From Pararhodobacter zhoushanensis (GTDB taxonomy: Bacteria; Pseudomonadota; Alphaproteobacteria; Rhodobacterales; Rhodobacteraceae): a stretch of DNA of 64,000 nucleotides. The DNA lies in NCBI RefSeq assembly GCF_025949695.1, contig NZ_JAPDFL010000001.1, forward strand, positions 326,001 to 390,000, written 5' to 3'. The notes under the pieces are model-generated. The model ran no database searches and had not been told where the DNA came from. It saw only the letters and a list, made by a program, of their open reading frames with translations. The translations under genes and the position numbers were made by a program. Below are positions 9,190 through 18,995 of the stretch, one piece after another. The stretch's first letter is position 1. Each line of letters begins with the position of its first letter.

Positions 9190-10113
9190 TCAGCTTTTCG
9201 CCGGTTTCCAGAACCGCGCCTTGATCTCGCCCACCACGCCCTTGCGGAAGAACAGGATCACCGCCAGGAAGACCGTCCCCTGAATGATCAGCGCCCATTC
9301 GCCGAACTGCGCCAATTCGTCGTTCAGCAGCACGATCAGCGCGGCCCCGACCATCGGCCCGGTCATCGTGCCAAGGCCGCCGAGCAGCGTCATGAAAATG
9401 ATCGTGCCGGACACATGGAACGACAGATCATGCAGCGTGGCGATCTGGAAGACGGCGGCTTTCATCGCGCCCGCCAGTCCGGCCAGCCCCGCCGACAGGG
9501 TCAGCGCGAGTATCTTGAACCGTTCGGGCTGGAAACCCAGCGATTCCACGCGGTCCTCATTGTCGCGGATCGCGCGCAGCACCTCGCCAAAGGGCGAATG
9601 GACGATGCGGTAGAACAGCGCGATGGCCAGCACCGAAAACACCAGCACGACGAAATACAGCGCCAGATTGCTGCTGACATCGACCACCCCGAACAGCGCC
9701 GAGCGCGGGATGCGCTGCAGGCCGTCCTCGCCGCCGGTAAAGGGCGCGCGCAGCAGCAGGAAGTAGACGAACTGCGAGATGGCCAGCGTGATCATGGCAA
9801 ACTGGATGCCGCCGCGCCGGGCCGAGATCAGCCCGACCAGCCAGCCCAGCGCCGCCATCGCCAGCGCGGCAAGGATGAAGCACAGCTCGATCGACAGCGC
9901 GGTGTTCTTGAGCATCCAGCCCGACAGATAGGCCGCCGTGCCAAAGAACATCGCATGCCCAAAGCACAAGAGCCCGGCATAGCCCAGAAGCAGATTGAAC
10001 GACGACGCGAAGACCACAAAGCACAGGATGGTCATCAGCAGGATCGGATAGATCTGGAACGGCGCGAGCACCGCCAGAACAGCGAACAGCGCGAAAAGGG
10101 CGTAGCGGGTCAT
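9190..10113 (-). CDS. Liv-type ABC transporter permease (LivM family)
   Basis: The product (307 residues) is very hydrophobic, with about nine predicted membrane segments and the LivM signature (FNLLLGYAGLLCFGHAMFFGTAAY). It is the last gene of the minus-strand operon and overlaps the LivH-type gene by 4 bp (10110-10113), so translation is coupled. With the LivH-type partner it forms the membrane channel of a branched-chain-amino-acid-family importer. The company of acyl-CoA dehydrogenases suggests a carboxylic acid or alicyclic substrate rather than leucine. Substrate cannot be deduced from the permease. Confidence 0.92.
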   Translation of the reverse strand: MTRYALFALFAVLAVLAPFQIYPILLMTILCFVVFASSFNLLLGYAGLLCFGHAMFFGTAAYLSGWMLKNTALSIELCFILAALAMAALGWLVGLISARRGGIQFAMITLAISQFVYFLLLRAPFTGGEDGLQRIPRSALFGVVDVSSNLALYFVVLVFSVLAIALFYRIVHSPFGEVLRAIRDNEDRVESLGFQPERFKILALTLSAGLAGLAGAMKAAVFQIATLHDLSFHVSGTIIFMTLLGGLGTMTGPMVGAALIVLLNDELAQFGEWALIIQGTVFLAVILFFRKGVVGEIKARFWKPAKS

Positions 10114-10994
10114 CGGGATTTCTCCGGGGCGGAAAACAGGCCGTTGGGCCGCAGGATCAGGGCAAGGATCATGATGACGAAGATCGCAAGGTTCGAGCCT
10201 TCGGGGTAGAAGACCTTGGTCAGCCCCTCGACGATGCCGATCAGATAGCCGGTCAGGATCGCCCCAAGGATCGAGCCCATGCCGCCGATCACCACCACGG
10301 CGAAGATGACGATCATCAGGTTCGACCCCATCGAGGGCGACACCTGATAGATCGGCGCGGCCAGCACCCCACCCAGCCCCGCCAGACCGACGCCAAAGGC
10401 ATAGGTCAGGCTCATCATCCGGGGCACGTTGATGCCAAAGGATTCCACGATCTCAGGCCGCTCGTTCGCCGCACGCAGATAGGCGCCCAGCTTGGTCTTT
10501 TCGATCAGCAGCCATGTCCCAAGGCAAACCGCCAGCGAGAACACCACGACCCAGCCGCGATACCAGGGCAGGAACATGAACCCCAGATTGACGCCGCCGG
10601 GAATCGGCGAGCGGTAGGGCAAGCCGCTGGACCCGAATTCGAGCCGCATCAGCCCCTCGATGATCAGCACCGAGGCAAAGGTGGCCAGCAGGCTGTAGAG
10701 CGGATCAAGCCCGCGCAGGGGGCGCAGGATCGTTCGCTCCATCAACAGCCCGAAAGCGCCCACAATCACCGGCGCGATGAACAGCGCACCCCAGTAGGGA
10801 ATGCCCAGCGTGTTAAGCAGCAAGAGCGCCACAAAGGCCCCCAGCATGTACTGCGCGCCATGGGCAAAGTTCACCACATGGATCAGGCCAAAGATGATCG
10901 CCAGCCCGAGGCTGAGCATGGCATAGAACGACCCGTTGATCAGGCCGATCAGCAACTGGCCTGCCAGCAGCTGGATCGAGATATGGTCGAACAT
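10110..10994 (-). CDS. Liv-type ABC transporter permease (LivH family)
   Basis: This 294-residue permease starts at MFDHISIQLLAGQLL. A longer open frame exists, but its extra 38 residues are Trp-rich nonsense overlapping the ATPase gene. LivH hallmarks are visible: LIHVVNFAHGAQYMLGAF in the N-terminal half and the EAA-like loop around FGINVPRMMSLTYAFG. It pairs with the LivM-type permease (4-bp overlap) and follows the LivF-type ATPase by 4 bp. Confidence 0.92.
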   Translation of the reverse strand: MFDHISIQLLAGQLLIGLINGSFYAMLSLGLAIIFGLIHVVNFAHGAQYMLGAFVALLLLNTLGIPYWGALFIAPVIVGAFGLLMERTILRPLRGLDPLYSLLATFASVLIIEGLMRLEFGSSGLPYRSPIPGGVNLGFMFLPWYRGWVVVFSLAVCLGTWLLIEKTKLGAYLRAANERPEIVESFGINVPRMMSLTYAFGVGLAGLGGVLAAPIYQVSPSMGSNLMIVIFAVVVIGGMGSILGAILTGYLIGIVEGLTKVFYPEGSNLAIFVIMILALILRPNGLFSAPEKSR

Positions 10995-10998
10995 CGGC

Positions 10999-11695
<697 letters not shown>

Positions 11696-11706
<11 letters not shown>

Positions 11707-12460
11707 CGACGCCTCCCATATAGGCGGTGATGACCTCGGGGTCGTTGGAGACCTCGTCATAGGTTCCCTCGGTCAGCACCTCGCCGTGTTGCAGCACGGT
11801 GATGCGCTCGCACAGGCTGGAAACGACCGAGAGGTTATGCTCGACGATCAGGATCGTGCGCCCGGCCGACACGGTGCGGATCAGGTCGGTGATCGGCGCG
11901 ATGTCTTCGTGGCCCATGCCTGCCGTCGGCTCATCCAGCAGCATCACCTTGGGGTCCAGCGCCAGCGTCGTGGCAATCTCGAGCGCGCGTTTCTTTCCGT
12001 AGGACAGCTCGGTCGCCGGCGTATCTTCCTGCCCGGACAGGCCCACCTGTGCCAGCAGCGCGCGCGCCGGGTCGTTCAGCGCCTTGATCGAGTTCAGCGA
12101 GCGCCAGAACCGGAACGCCGTGCCCTGACTGGATTGCAGCGCGACGCGCACGTTTTCCAGACAGGTCAGATGCGGAAACGTCGCCGAAATCTGGAACGAG
12201 CGCACCAGCCCCAGCCGCGCCACCTGCGCCGAGCGCAGGCCGGTGATGTCCTGCCCGTCCAGCAGCACCTGTCCGCTGGTCGGCGTCAAGGTCTTGGTCA
12301 GCAGGTTGAAGCAGGTGGTCTTGCCCGCCCCGTTCGGCCCGATCAGCGCGTGGATCGACCCGCGCCTGACCTTCAGGGTCACATCCTTGACCGCGTGGAA
12401 CCCGCCAAAGGATTTGGTCAGGCCGCGCGCTTCAAGGGCGTAGTCGGTCGGTGTGCTCAT
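11696..12460 (-). CDS. Liv-type ABC transporter ATP-binding protein (LivG family)
   Basis: This 254-residue ABC ATPase has Walker A GPNGAGKTT (41-49), a LivG-type Q-loop (LVRSFQISATFPHLT), signature LSYGK (152-156) and Walker B MLLDEPTAG (173-181). The start MSTPTDYALE removes a 33-residue upstream extension of low plausibility. It lies 7 bp downstream of the acyl-CoA dehydrogenase in the same operon, so import and oxidation of the substrate are expressed together. Confidence 0.92.
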
Positions 12461-12467
12461 GGGGCCC

Positions 12468-13637
12468 TCACCGTGACGGCAGGCCAAGGACAGCCTTGGC
12501 CAGAATGTTACGCTGAATCTCGTTCGAGCCGCCGAAAATCGCCGGGGCCCGCGCGTCAAGGAACAGGTTCATCGCGTCGACATGGCCGTCTGCGATGTCC
12601 AGATCATCGTAGAACCGCGCCTCTTCGCCCGCGACGTCGAGGGTTTCTTCGGTGATGCGCTGATAGAGCTCGGTGCAGAACAGCTTGAGCACCGACACAT
12701 CCGCGCCCAGCGTGCCGCCTTCGCGCAGCACCTTGGCGAAGCGCTCGAACGCCGAGCCGAGATCATACAGATCCAGCCGCAGTCTGGCATAGCGCGAGCG
12801 GAACGCCGCATCGTCAAACGCCCCGCGGTCGCGCGCCAGCAGCTCCAGCCGCTTGAGCGCGTATTCGGGCCGCGAGGGCGCGCCCAGAAAGATCCGCTCA
12901 TGCCCCAGAACCGCCTTGGCCAGCGCCCAGCCGCCGTTGATCTCGCCCACGACGTTCTTGACGGGCACCCGCACGTCATCAAAGAACACTTCGCAGAAAT
13001 CGGCCTCTTCGCGCAGGTTGGGGATCGGACGCACGACGACGCCGGGTGAGGTCAGATCGACCAGCAACACGGTGATGCCGCCCTGCGGTTTGGGCGTGTC
13101 CTTGTCGGTGCGCGCCAGCAGCAGGATCCAGTTCGCGCAATGCGCCAGCGTGGTCCAGATCTTCTGGCCGTTGATCACGAATTCATCGCCATCGCGCACC
13201 GCCGAGGTGCGCAAGGACGCCAGATCGGACCCGGCGCCCGGTTCGGAATAGCCCTGACACCAGACGTGTTCGCCGGTCAGGATCTTGGGCAGGAAGAACT
13301 CTTTCTGCGCCTCGGTGCCGAATTCGATCAGCAAGGGGCCGGTCAGGCCGATGCCGTGATCGGGGATGCGCGGACAGCCAAGCCGCGCCCATTCCTCTAC
13401 GTAAACAATATGCTTGGCGGCATTCAGCCCCATGCCGCCATGTTCCTGCGGCCAGATCGGCGACAGCCAGCCCTTGGCCGACAGCGCCAGATACCAGTCG
13501 GCGACCTCGTCGAACACCGGGCGCTGCTTGCGCATGAAGCGCAGATGCGCCGGGCAATGGGCATCGACCCAGTCGCGGAAGATCGCGCGAAACGCCTCGT
13601 CGCTCAGCGCGTTCCAGTCTTGTTGCGCGGGCAGCAT
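12468..13637 (-). CDS. acyl-CoA dehydrogenase (first of two in operon)
   Basis: The 389-residue product has the acyl-CoA dehydrogenase fold: the flavin-binding stretch CQGYSEPGAGSDLASL, WTTLAHCANW, and the C-terminal IFGGSNEIQRNILAKAVLG. It would introduce an alpha-beta double bond into an acyl-CoA with electrons passing to ETF. The ATG at 13637 overlaps the hydratase stop (TGATG); a GTG three bases upstream is an alternative. A second, quite different acyl-CoA dehydrogenase (14429) is in the same operon. That arrangement is typical of alpha2-beta2 heteromeric enzymes acting on bulky cyclic or steroid-like acyl-CoAs. Confidence 0.92.
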   Translation of the reverse strand: MLPAQQDWNALSDEAFRAIFRDWVDAHCPAHLRFMRKQRPVFDEVADWYLALSAKGWLSPIWPQEHGGMGLNAAKHIVYVEEWARLGCPRIPDHGIGLTGPLLIEFGTEAQKEFFLPKILTGEHVWCQGYSEPGAGSDLASLRTSAVRDGDEFVINGQKIWTTLAHCANWILLLARTDKDTPKPQGGITVLLVDLTSPGVVVRPIPNLREEADFCEVFFDDVRVPVKNVVGEINGGWALAKAVLGHERIFLGAPSRPEYALKRLELLARDRGAFDDAAFRSRYARLRLDLYDLGSAFERFAKVLREGGTLGADVSVLKLFCTELYQRITEETLDVAGEEARFYDDLDIADGHVDAMNLFLDARAPAIFGGSNEIQRNILAKAVLGLPSR

Positions 13638-14416
13638 CACAGTTCATCCTTGAACACGGCCGGGCGTTTTTCGATGAAGGCGCGCATGGCTTCCTTGCTG
13701 TCGTCATGGCGCGTCATCTCGACCGTCAGGTTCTGCTCGAAGCGGTAGCCGTCCTTCAGGCCCATCGTCTCGACCGTGTTGAGCGCGCGCTTGGCCAGAC
13801 GGATGCCCGCCGGGCTTTTCGAGGCGATCTGCCGCGCCAGACCCATCGCGGTTTCCATCAACTCCTCAGGCTCGACGCAGGCTTCGATCAGGCCGCGGCG
13901 ATACAGCTCGCCCGCCGGAACGCGCCAGCCGGTCAGCACCATGCGGCGGGTCAGCGACAGCGGGAAGACCCGCATCGTGTGGCGCACACCGCCCATCAGG
14001 CCGATGTCGATCTCGGGCAGGCCGAACACCGCATTGGTCGAGGCGACGATCATGTCCGAACAGATTGCCAGACCCATGCCCGCGCCCAGCGCCGGGCCGT
14101 TCACAGCGGCGATGACGGGGATGTTCATTTCGGTGATGACAAAGCCCACCTCTCGCGCACGGCGCAGATGGCGATAGGTGTCGCCGGGCGCGCCGTCGGC
14201 GACCTTGGCGCGCGACTTGATGTCGGCCCCGGCGGAAAAGCATTTGCCCGCGCCGGTCAGCACGACACAGCGCACGCCGGGGGTCTCATTCAGTTCGTCG
14301 AACACCTCGATCAGCTCTTCCATGAATTCGCGCGATTGCGCGTTCACCGGCGGGGCATCCATGGTGACCACGGCAATGTGGTCGGCAATCTCGGTCTTGA
14401 TCAAGTCGTTACGCAT
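13637..14416 (-). CDS. enoyl-CoA hydratase/isomerase family protein
   Basis: The product (259 residues) is a crotonase-fold protein. It shows the two oxyanion-hole segments (GKCFSAGADIKSR near 57-69 and NGPALGAGMGLA near 106-117) and LPEIDIGLMGG, which carries the usual catalytic glutamate position. It should hydrate or isomerise the enoyl-CoA made by the flanking dehydrogenases. The stop overlaps the next gene's start and only 12 bp separate it from the upstream dehydrogenase. Confidence 0.92.
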   Translation of the reverse strand: MRNDLIKTEIADHIAVVTMDAPPVNAQSREFMEELIEVFDELNETPGVRCVVLTGAGKCFSAGADIKSRAKVADGAPGDTYRHLRRAREVGFVITEMNIPVIAAVNGPALGAGMGLAICSDMIVASTNAVFGLPEIDIGLMGGVRHTMRVFPLSLTRRMVLTGWRVPAGELYRRGLIEACVEPEELMETAMGLARQIASKSPAGIRLAKRALNTVETMGLKDGYRFEQNLTVEMTRHDDSKEAMRAFIEKRPAVFKDEL

Positions 14417-14428
14417 GGAGTGGTCCTT

Positions 14429-15532
14429 TCAGGCAGCGAGATCGGCATCGAGAAACGCAAGGCGCAGCGCCTCGGGTTGGCCCAGCGTCGCGTTCAGGCT
14501 GATCGCGCGTTTCAGGTACAGGCCGATGTCGCATTGGTCGGTGAAACCCATCGCGCCATGCAGCTGGATGGCTTTGCGGGTGATCGCGGTGGCGGCATCG
14601 CCGGCCCGCGCCTTGGCGGCCAGAACGGCCTGGGCGCGGTCTTCGGCGGTGGTGGTGGCGGCGTGGGCGACGGCGGCGCAGGCGAATTCGGCCTCGGCCC
14701 ACATGTCGACCAAGCGGTGCTGGATGGCTTGAAAGCTGGCGATGGTCTTGCCGAACTGCACGCGGTTGCTGGTGTACTCGACGGTGATCTCCAGCGCGCG
14801 TGAGGCAAGGCCTGCCAGCTCGGCGGCCAGCGCAAGACGGCTGATTTCGATGGCGGCGGTGAGGGCGGCCTCGACGGCCTCGCCCCGGCCCAGAACCTGC
14901 GACGCGGTGACCGGCACCGCATGCAGCGTCACCCGCGCCAGTGTCGCACCATCAACACCGGGGCGCTGGTGGAGGCGCAGCCCTTCGGCCCCGGCGTCCA
15001 GATGGACCAGCGCCAACCCGTCGGCATCCTGCGCCAGCACCAGAAAGCCGGTGGCGGCGCTGGCCCCCGAAACCAGATGCGCCTCGCCGGTCAGCGTAGC
15101 GTCTGCGGTCAGGGACAGGGGCGCACGGCAACCGCGCGCGTCCTGCCACAGCACCGGCAGGATCTGTGCGCCCGCAATCAGCCCCTCGGCCATCGGCAGA
15201 ATGGCGGCGCTGCGCGTCAACCCGGCCAGCAGCGCGCCGGGGAACACGGCCAGCGGCGTGTAGGCTTCGGTCAGCAGCGCGCGGCCCAGCGCCTCGGCCA
15301 GCACGACCAGTTCGGCACTGCCCAGCCCCATGCCGCCCAGATCCTCGGGCAGGGTCAGGCCCAGAAACCCGGCCTCGGCCATGGCGCTCCAGACACCGGC
15401 GTCCAGATCGGCGCCCTCGGCACGACGGCGGCGCATCGTGGCCGGGCCATCGGCGCGGGCGGCCAGCCCGGCCACACTGTCGCGCAGCATGGACAGGGTG
15501 GAGTCAGGGTCATCGAGTAGGATCAGGGGCAT
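14429..15532 (-). CDS. acyl-CoA dehydrogenase (second of two in operon)
   Basis: The 367-residue product starts the minus-strand operon. Acyl-CoA dehydrogenase features include LTLPEDLGGMGLGSAELVVL near the N-terminus, SNRVQFGKTIASFQAIQHRLVD in the C-terminal domain, and QLHGAMGFTDQCDIGLYLKRA. The middle domain is diverged and rich in Ala. This is the pattern of the shorter, less conserved subunit in heteromeric acyl-CoA dehydrogenases, so partnership with the 12468 product is inferred. A candidate IclR operator lies about 210 bp upstream. Confidence 0.9.
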   Translation of the reverse strand: MPLILLDDPDSTLSMLRDSVAGLAARADGPATMRRRRAEGADLDAGVWSAMAEAGFLGLTLPEDLGGMGLGSAELVVLAEALGRALLTEAYTPLAVFPGALLAGLTRSAAILPMAEGLIAGAQILPVLWQDARGCRAPLSLTADATLTGEAHLVSGASAATGFLVLAQDADGLALVHLDAGAEGLRLHQRPGVDGATLARVTLHAVPVTASQVLGRGEAVEAALTAAIEISRLALAAELAGLASRALEITVEYTSNRVQFGKTIASFQAIQHRLVDMWAEAEFACAAVAHAATTTAEDRAQAVLAAKARAGDAATAITRKAIQLHGAMGFTDQCDIGLYLKRAISLNATLGQPEALRLAFLDADLAA

Positions 15533-15739
15533 GTCGCCTCCGGCTGTTGCACATGGGGCGCGCGTCGCACCCGATCTGTCAGCGGAGCAGCCCGAAACAC
15601 CCCGTCGCCGCAGGCTGTGCGGCCGGTTTTGTGGTGTTGTGAGAGCCTCCCTGACGGATCGAAATCCACGCCCTTCCGTGTTCTAGGAGCCGGGCTTTTG
15701 GCCAACTTGTCAAAACCTATCGCATGGAGAGCAAACAGT

Positions 15740-15753
15740 TTCACAAGTATGAA
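15740..15753. promoter_or_regulatory. candidate IclR operator, copy 3
   Basis: The plus strand reads TTCACAAGTATGAA. Its complement TTCATACTTGTGAA differs from copy 1 (4766) at a single position, and even the spacer ACTT is the same. It lies upstream of the minus-strand operon beginning at 15532. Between the operator and that start I see no gene. Confidence 0.5.
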
Positions 15754-15786
15754 AACCGCGCGCGGCCAGACACACCGCACACAGCG

Positions 15787-15819
15787 AAAAGCGCCACCGG
15801 ACGGCTTGTCCGATGGCGC
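15787..15819 (-). terminator. intrinsic terminator after the sugar ABC operon
   Basis: On the minus strand GCGCCATCGGAC pairs with GTCCGGTGGCGC (one U-G pair) around a 5-nt loop. It is followed by CTTTTC, about 20 bp after the stop of the ATPase gene at 15841. Confidence 0.75.
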
Positions 15820-15840
15820 CCGGTAGCGGTGCTGTCCGGT

Positions 15841-16623
15841 TCAGGCTGCGGTCAGCGCGGGGGCTTCTTTCGCGCCGGTCATGAAGGCGACGGCATCGGA
15901 CATGGTATAGTCCTTGGGGTCGATCACACACAGCCGTTTGCCCAACCGGTGAATATGGATGCGGTCGGCGACCTCGAACACATGCGGCATGTTGTGGCTG
16001 ATCAGCACAATCGGGATGCCCCTGTCGCGCACGTCCTTGATCAGCTCCAGCACTCGGCGGCTTTCCTTGACGCCCAGCGCGGCAGTCGGTTCGTCCATGA
16101 TGATGAACTTGGTCGCGAAGGCCGCAGCGCGCGCCACGGCGACGCCCTGACGCTGCCCGCCCGAAAGCGTCTCGATGGTCTGGTTGATCGACTGGACGGT
16201 CATCAGCCCCAGCTCGGTCAGCTTTTCACGGGCGAATTTCTCCATCGCCTTCTTGTCCAGCAGGCCCAGATACTTGCCGAAGACGTCGTTGCGACGGATC
16301 TCACGCCCGGTGAACATGTTGTCGGCAATCGACAGGGCCGGCGACAGGGCGAGGGTCTGGTAGACGATCTCGATCCCCATGGCGCGGGAGTCGATGGGGG
16401 ACGAGAAGTTGACCGGCTTGCCCTCGATCAGGATCTCGCCCGCATCGGGCTGGATCGCGCCGCAGATCGCCTTGACGATCGACGATTTCCCCGCCCCGTT
16501 GTCGCCAATGACGGCAAGGATCTCTCCGGGCATGAGGTCGAAATCGGCGTTGTCGATGGCCGTGACATGGCCGTAGCGTTTGACGATCCCGGTGGCTTTG
16601 ACGACAGGGGTGATCCCAGACAT
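15841..16623 (-). CDS. frcA: sugar ABC transporter ATP-binding protein (FrcA-like, single ABC domain)
   Basis: This 260-residue ATPase has one ABC domain: Walker A GDNGAGKSS (40-48), signature LSGGQ (153-157) and Walker B IIMDEPTAAL (174-183). Most sugar ATPases of the RbsA group carry two ABC domains of about 500 residues. The single-domain form next to one permease and a CUT2 binding protein is the FrcA architecture. The ATG overlaps the permease stop (TAATG), which decides the start. Assignment to fructose is inferred from the gene order and the ROK regulator; another sugar is possible. Confidence 0.85.
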   Translation of the reverse strand: MSGITPVVKATGIVKRYGHVTAIDNADFDLMPGEILAVIGDNGAGKSSIVKAICGAIQPDAGEILIEGKPVNFSSPIDSRAMGIEIVYQTLALSPALSIADNMFTGREIRRNDVFGKYLGLLDKKAMEKFAREKLTELGLMTVQSINQTIETLSGGQRQGVAVARAAAFATKFIIMDEPTAALGVKESRRVLELIKDVRDRGIPIVLISHNMPHVFEVADRIHIHRLGKRLCVIDPKDYTMSDAVAFMTGAKEAPALTAA

Positions 16624-17699
16624 TATGCCGATACCTTTCTGATCCACTGGTCGATGGCGACCGCGATGATGATAAGCCAGCCGGTGGCGAAGACCTGCCA
16701 GAGCACGTCGACCCCAGCCAGACGCAGCCCCGATTCAAAGACGCCGACGATCAGCGCCCCGAACAGCGCGCCCAGGATCGAGCCCCGTCCGCCGAACAGC
16801 GAGATCCCCCCGATCACCACAGCGGTGATGCTGGACAGGTTGCCCTCATAGAAGCTCTGCGGCGAGATCGCACCGACCCGGCCGATCGAGGCCCAGGCAG
16901 CAATCGCGCAGATGAACCCGGCAACCATATAGACCTGCACCAGCGTGCGGTTGGTGCGGATACCGGCCATTTCGGCGGCCTCCTTGTCGTCGCCGATCAT
17001 ATAGACATGGCGGCCCCAGGCGGTCTTGTTGAGCACATACCAGAGCACCACAAAGATCGCGACCATCAACAAGGAGCCATAGGTCAGCCGCGCCGATCCC
17101 AGAATGATGTTGGTGCCGAAGAACTTCAGGAAGCTGGCATTCGCATCGATATCCTGACTGCGGATCGACTGCGCGCCTGACAACCACAGGTTCAGCGCAA
17201 AGAAGATGTTCCAGGTGCCCAGCGTGACAATGAAGGGCGGAAGTTTGATCTTGGTGACCAACAGCCCGTTCAGCAACCCCGCCGCCGCCCCGGCAACAAA
17301 GCCAAGCAGCAGTGCCAGCACGGTGGGCACGCCCAGATTGACACCCAGATTGCCCATGATCACGCTGATCAGCACCATGATCGCGGCGACGGACAGGTCG
17401 ATACCGGCGGTGATGATCACCAGACTCTGCGCGGCGGCCAGAATACCGATGATCGACACCTGCTGCATGATCAGGGTCAGGTTGAAGGGGGTGAAGAACC
17501 GCTCGCCCGCGATCAGACCAAAGGCCACAATGGCGACGGCCAGCACGATGATCGGCACCAACGTCGGGTTGGCATGCAATGTGTGCTGCACCCGCTGCAA
17601 GGGCGCGCGACGCTTGTTGGCGAAGTCAGCGACAGAGGTGTCACTTTGGTTCAGAGTCTGTTCGAACTCTTGCCCCGATGCGGTGGATCGCTCTGCCAT
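16623..17699 (-). CDS. frcC: sugar ABC transporter permease (CUT2/FrcC-like)
   Basis: The 358-residue permease has a roughly 55-residue hydrophilic N-terminus and then about ten membrane segments with the CUT2 permease signature (TAGIDLSVAAIMVL and the GLLVTKIKLPPFIVTLGT loop). The start MAERSTA follows TTGGAGGAAAAG at good spacing; an upstream ATG adds 16 residues. It lies between the binding-protein and ATPase genes in the order binding protein, permease, ATPase. Confidence 0.88.
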   Translation of the reverse strand: MAERSTASGQEFEQTLNQSDTSVADFANKRRAPLQRVQHTLHANPTLVPIIVLAVAIVAFGLIAGERFFTPFNLTLIMQQVSIIGILAAAQSLVIITAGIDLSVAAIMVLISVIMGNLGVNLGVPTVLALLLGFVAGAAAGLLNGLLVTKIKLPPFIVTLGTWNIFFALNLWLSGAQSIRSQDIDANASFLKFFGTNIILGSARLTYGSLLMVAIFVVLWYVLNKTAWGRHVYMIGDDKEAAEMAGIRTNRTLVQVYMVAGFICAIAAWASIGRVGAISPQSFYEGNLSSITAVVIGGISLFGGRGSILGALFGALIVGVFESGLRLAGVDVLWQVFATGWLIIIAVAIDQWIRKVSA

Positions 17700-17810
17700 C
17701 TTTTCCTCCAACAGAGAAGTTTCGGGCCGTTGTGTCACGCACCCCAAGAGCCGTGGCTCGCGTCACCTGCGGCCGGGCGCTGACCGCCCGGCCGTCGGTC
17801 GTTCAGGGGA

Positions 17811-18821
17811 TCAGCCCCAGCAGAGCGACAGCGCTTCCTGCGAGGTGATCGAGTCGATGCCTTCCACCGGGTGATCGGTGACCAGCGTAACCCCGGTGTT
17901 GAAGAAATCCAGCCCGGGGGTGTTCTCGGGCCGCGTGCCATCTGCCGCAAAGGCGATGATCGCGTCGATACCCATGGCCGCCATGCGCAGCGGGAACTGC
18001 ATCGAGGTCGCGCCGATGATGCCTTCCGAGACGTTCTGCACGCCCGGGCAACCGCCATCGACCGAAACGATGATCGCCTGTTCTTCCAGACCAAAGGCGC
18101 GCAGGGCTTCATAGGCACCGGCGGCGGCGGGCTCGTTGATCGTGTAGACCACGTTGACGCCCGGATCGAGCTGGAGAAGGTTCTCCATCGCCGTGCGGCC
18201 ACCCTCTTCGTTGCCGTTGGTCACGTCGTTGCCGACGATGCGCTCATCGGTTTCGTCGCCGATGTCGGTCGGGTCCATGATGTCGACGCCAAAGCCCTGC
18301 AGGAACCCGTTGTTGCGCAGATAGTCGACCGAGATTTCCGAGGCGTTGAGGTCCAGCAACGCGATGCGCGCGCCCGAGGTGTCGCCCATGGTCGATGCGG
18401 CCCATTGGCCGATCAGTTGACCGGCAACGAAGTTGTCGGTGGCGAAGGTCGCGTCGGCGGTATCGGCAGGCTCGAACGGGGTATCCAGCGCGATGACCAG
18501 AATGCCGGCTTCACGGGCCTGCGTCACGACCGGTGCCAGCGCCCGGGAATCCGACGGCGTGATCAGGATGCCGGCCGCGCCCGCCGCGATGCAGGTTTCA
18601 ACGGCGGCAACTTGCGCTTCGACATCACCGTCGATGGCACCGGCATAGGTCAGCAGGTTGATGCCTGCGGCGTTCGCGGCTTCGGTCGCGCCTTCGCGCA
18701 TTTTCACAAAGAACGGGTTGGTGTCGGTCTTGGTGATCAGGCAGGCGGTGGCGTCCTGAGCCATCGCACCCGTGGTCATCGCGGCCAGAGCAAGCGCCGA
18801 GCTGGTGAGCAGTAGTTTCAT
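17811..18821 (-). CDS. frcB: sugar ABC transporter substrate-binding protein (FrcB-like)
   Basis: The product (336 residues) starts with a signal peptide ending TTGAMA-QD near residue 22. It continues as a periplasmic-binding-protein type I domain ([45 protein letters not shown]). These match ribose/fructose-type binding proteins. The start follows AGGGAGGACACC. The long open frame upstream of it is ignored. It is the first gene of the operon, and its promoter region shares the 29-bp palindrome with the divergent ROK gene. Confidence 0.88.
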   Translation of the reverse strand: MKLLLTSSALALAAMTTGAMAQDATACLITKTDTNPFFVKMREGATEAANAAGINLLTYAGAIDGDVEAQVAAVETCIAAGAAGILITPSDSRALAPVVTQAREAGILVIALDTPFEPADTADATFATDNFVAGQLIGQWAASTMGDTSGARIALLDLNASEISVDYLRNNGFLQGFGVDIMDPTDIGDETDERIVGNDVTNGNEEGGRTAMENLLQLDPGVNVVYTINEPAAAGAYEALRAFGLEEQAIIVSVDGGCPGVQNVSEGIIGATSMQFPLRMAAMGIDAIIAFAADGTRPENTPGLDFFNTGVTLVTDHPVEGIDSITSQEALSLCWG

Positions 18822-18929
18822 GGTGTCCTCCCTTTGATCCCTTGGTGTCCGGTGCGGCTGCCCCGATACCCCCTGCCGCATCCTCAAGGGCAGGTGACGC
18901 TCAAATGACCTGATTCCCTTGAGTCTGTC

Positions 18930-18958
18930 AATTAATAAATCAAGTTGATTTACTAATT
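18930..18958. promoter_or_regulatory. 29-bp palindrome, candidate ROK repressor operator
   Basis: AATTAATAAATCAA and TTGATTTACTAATT face each other around a central G. Apart from that central base there is one mismatched pair. The AT-rich dyad is conspicuous in GC-rich DNA and lies 109 bp from the binding-protein start and 38 bp from the ROK start. ROK repressors bind AT-rich dyads of this size, so the assignment is a reasonable inference. Confidence 0.75.
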
Positions 18959-18995
18959 CATCCATGCGACCTTTCCTTGGGTCAGAGAGGCGACT

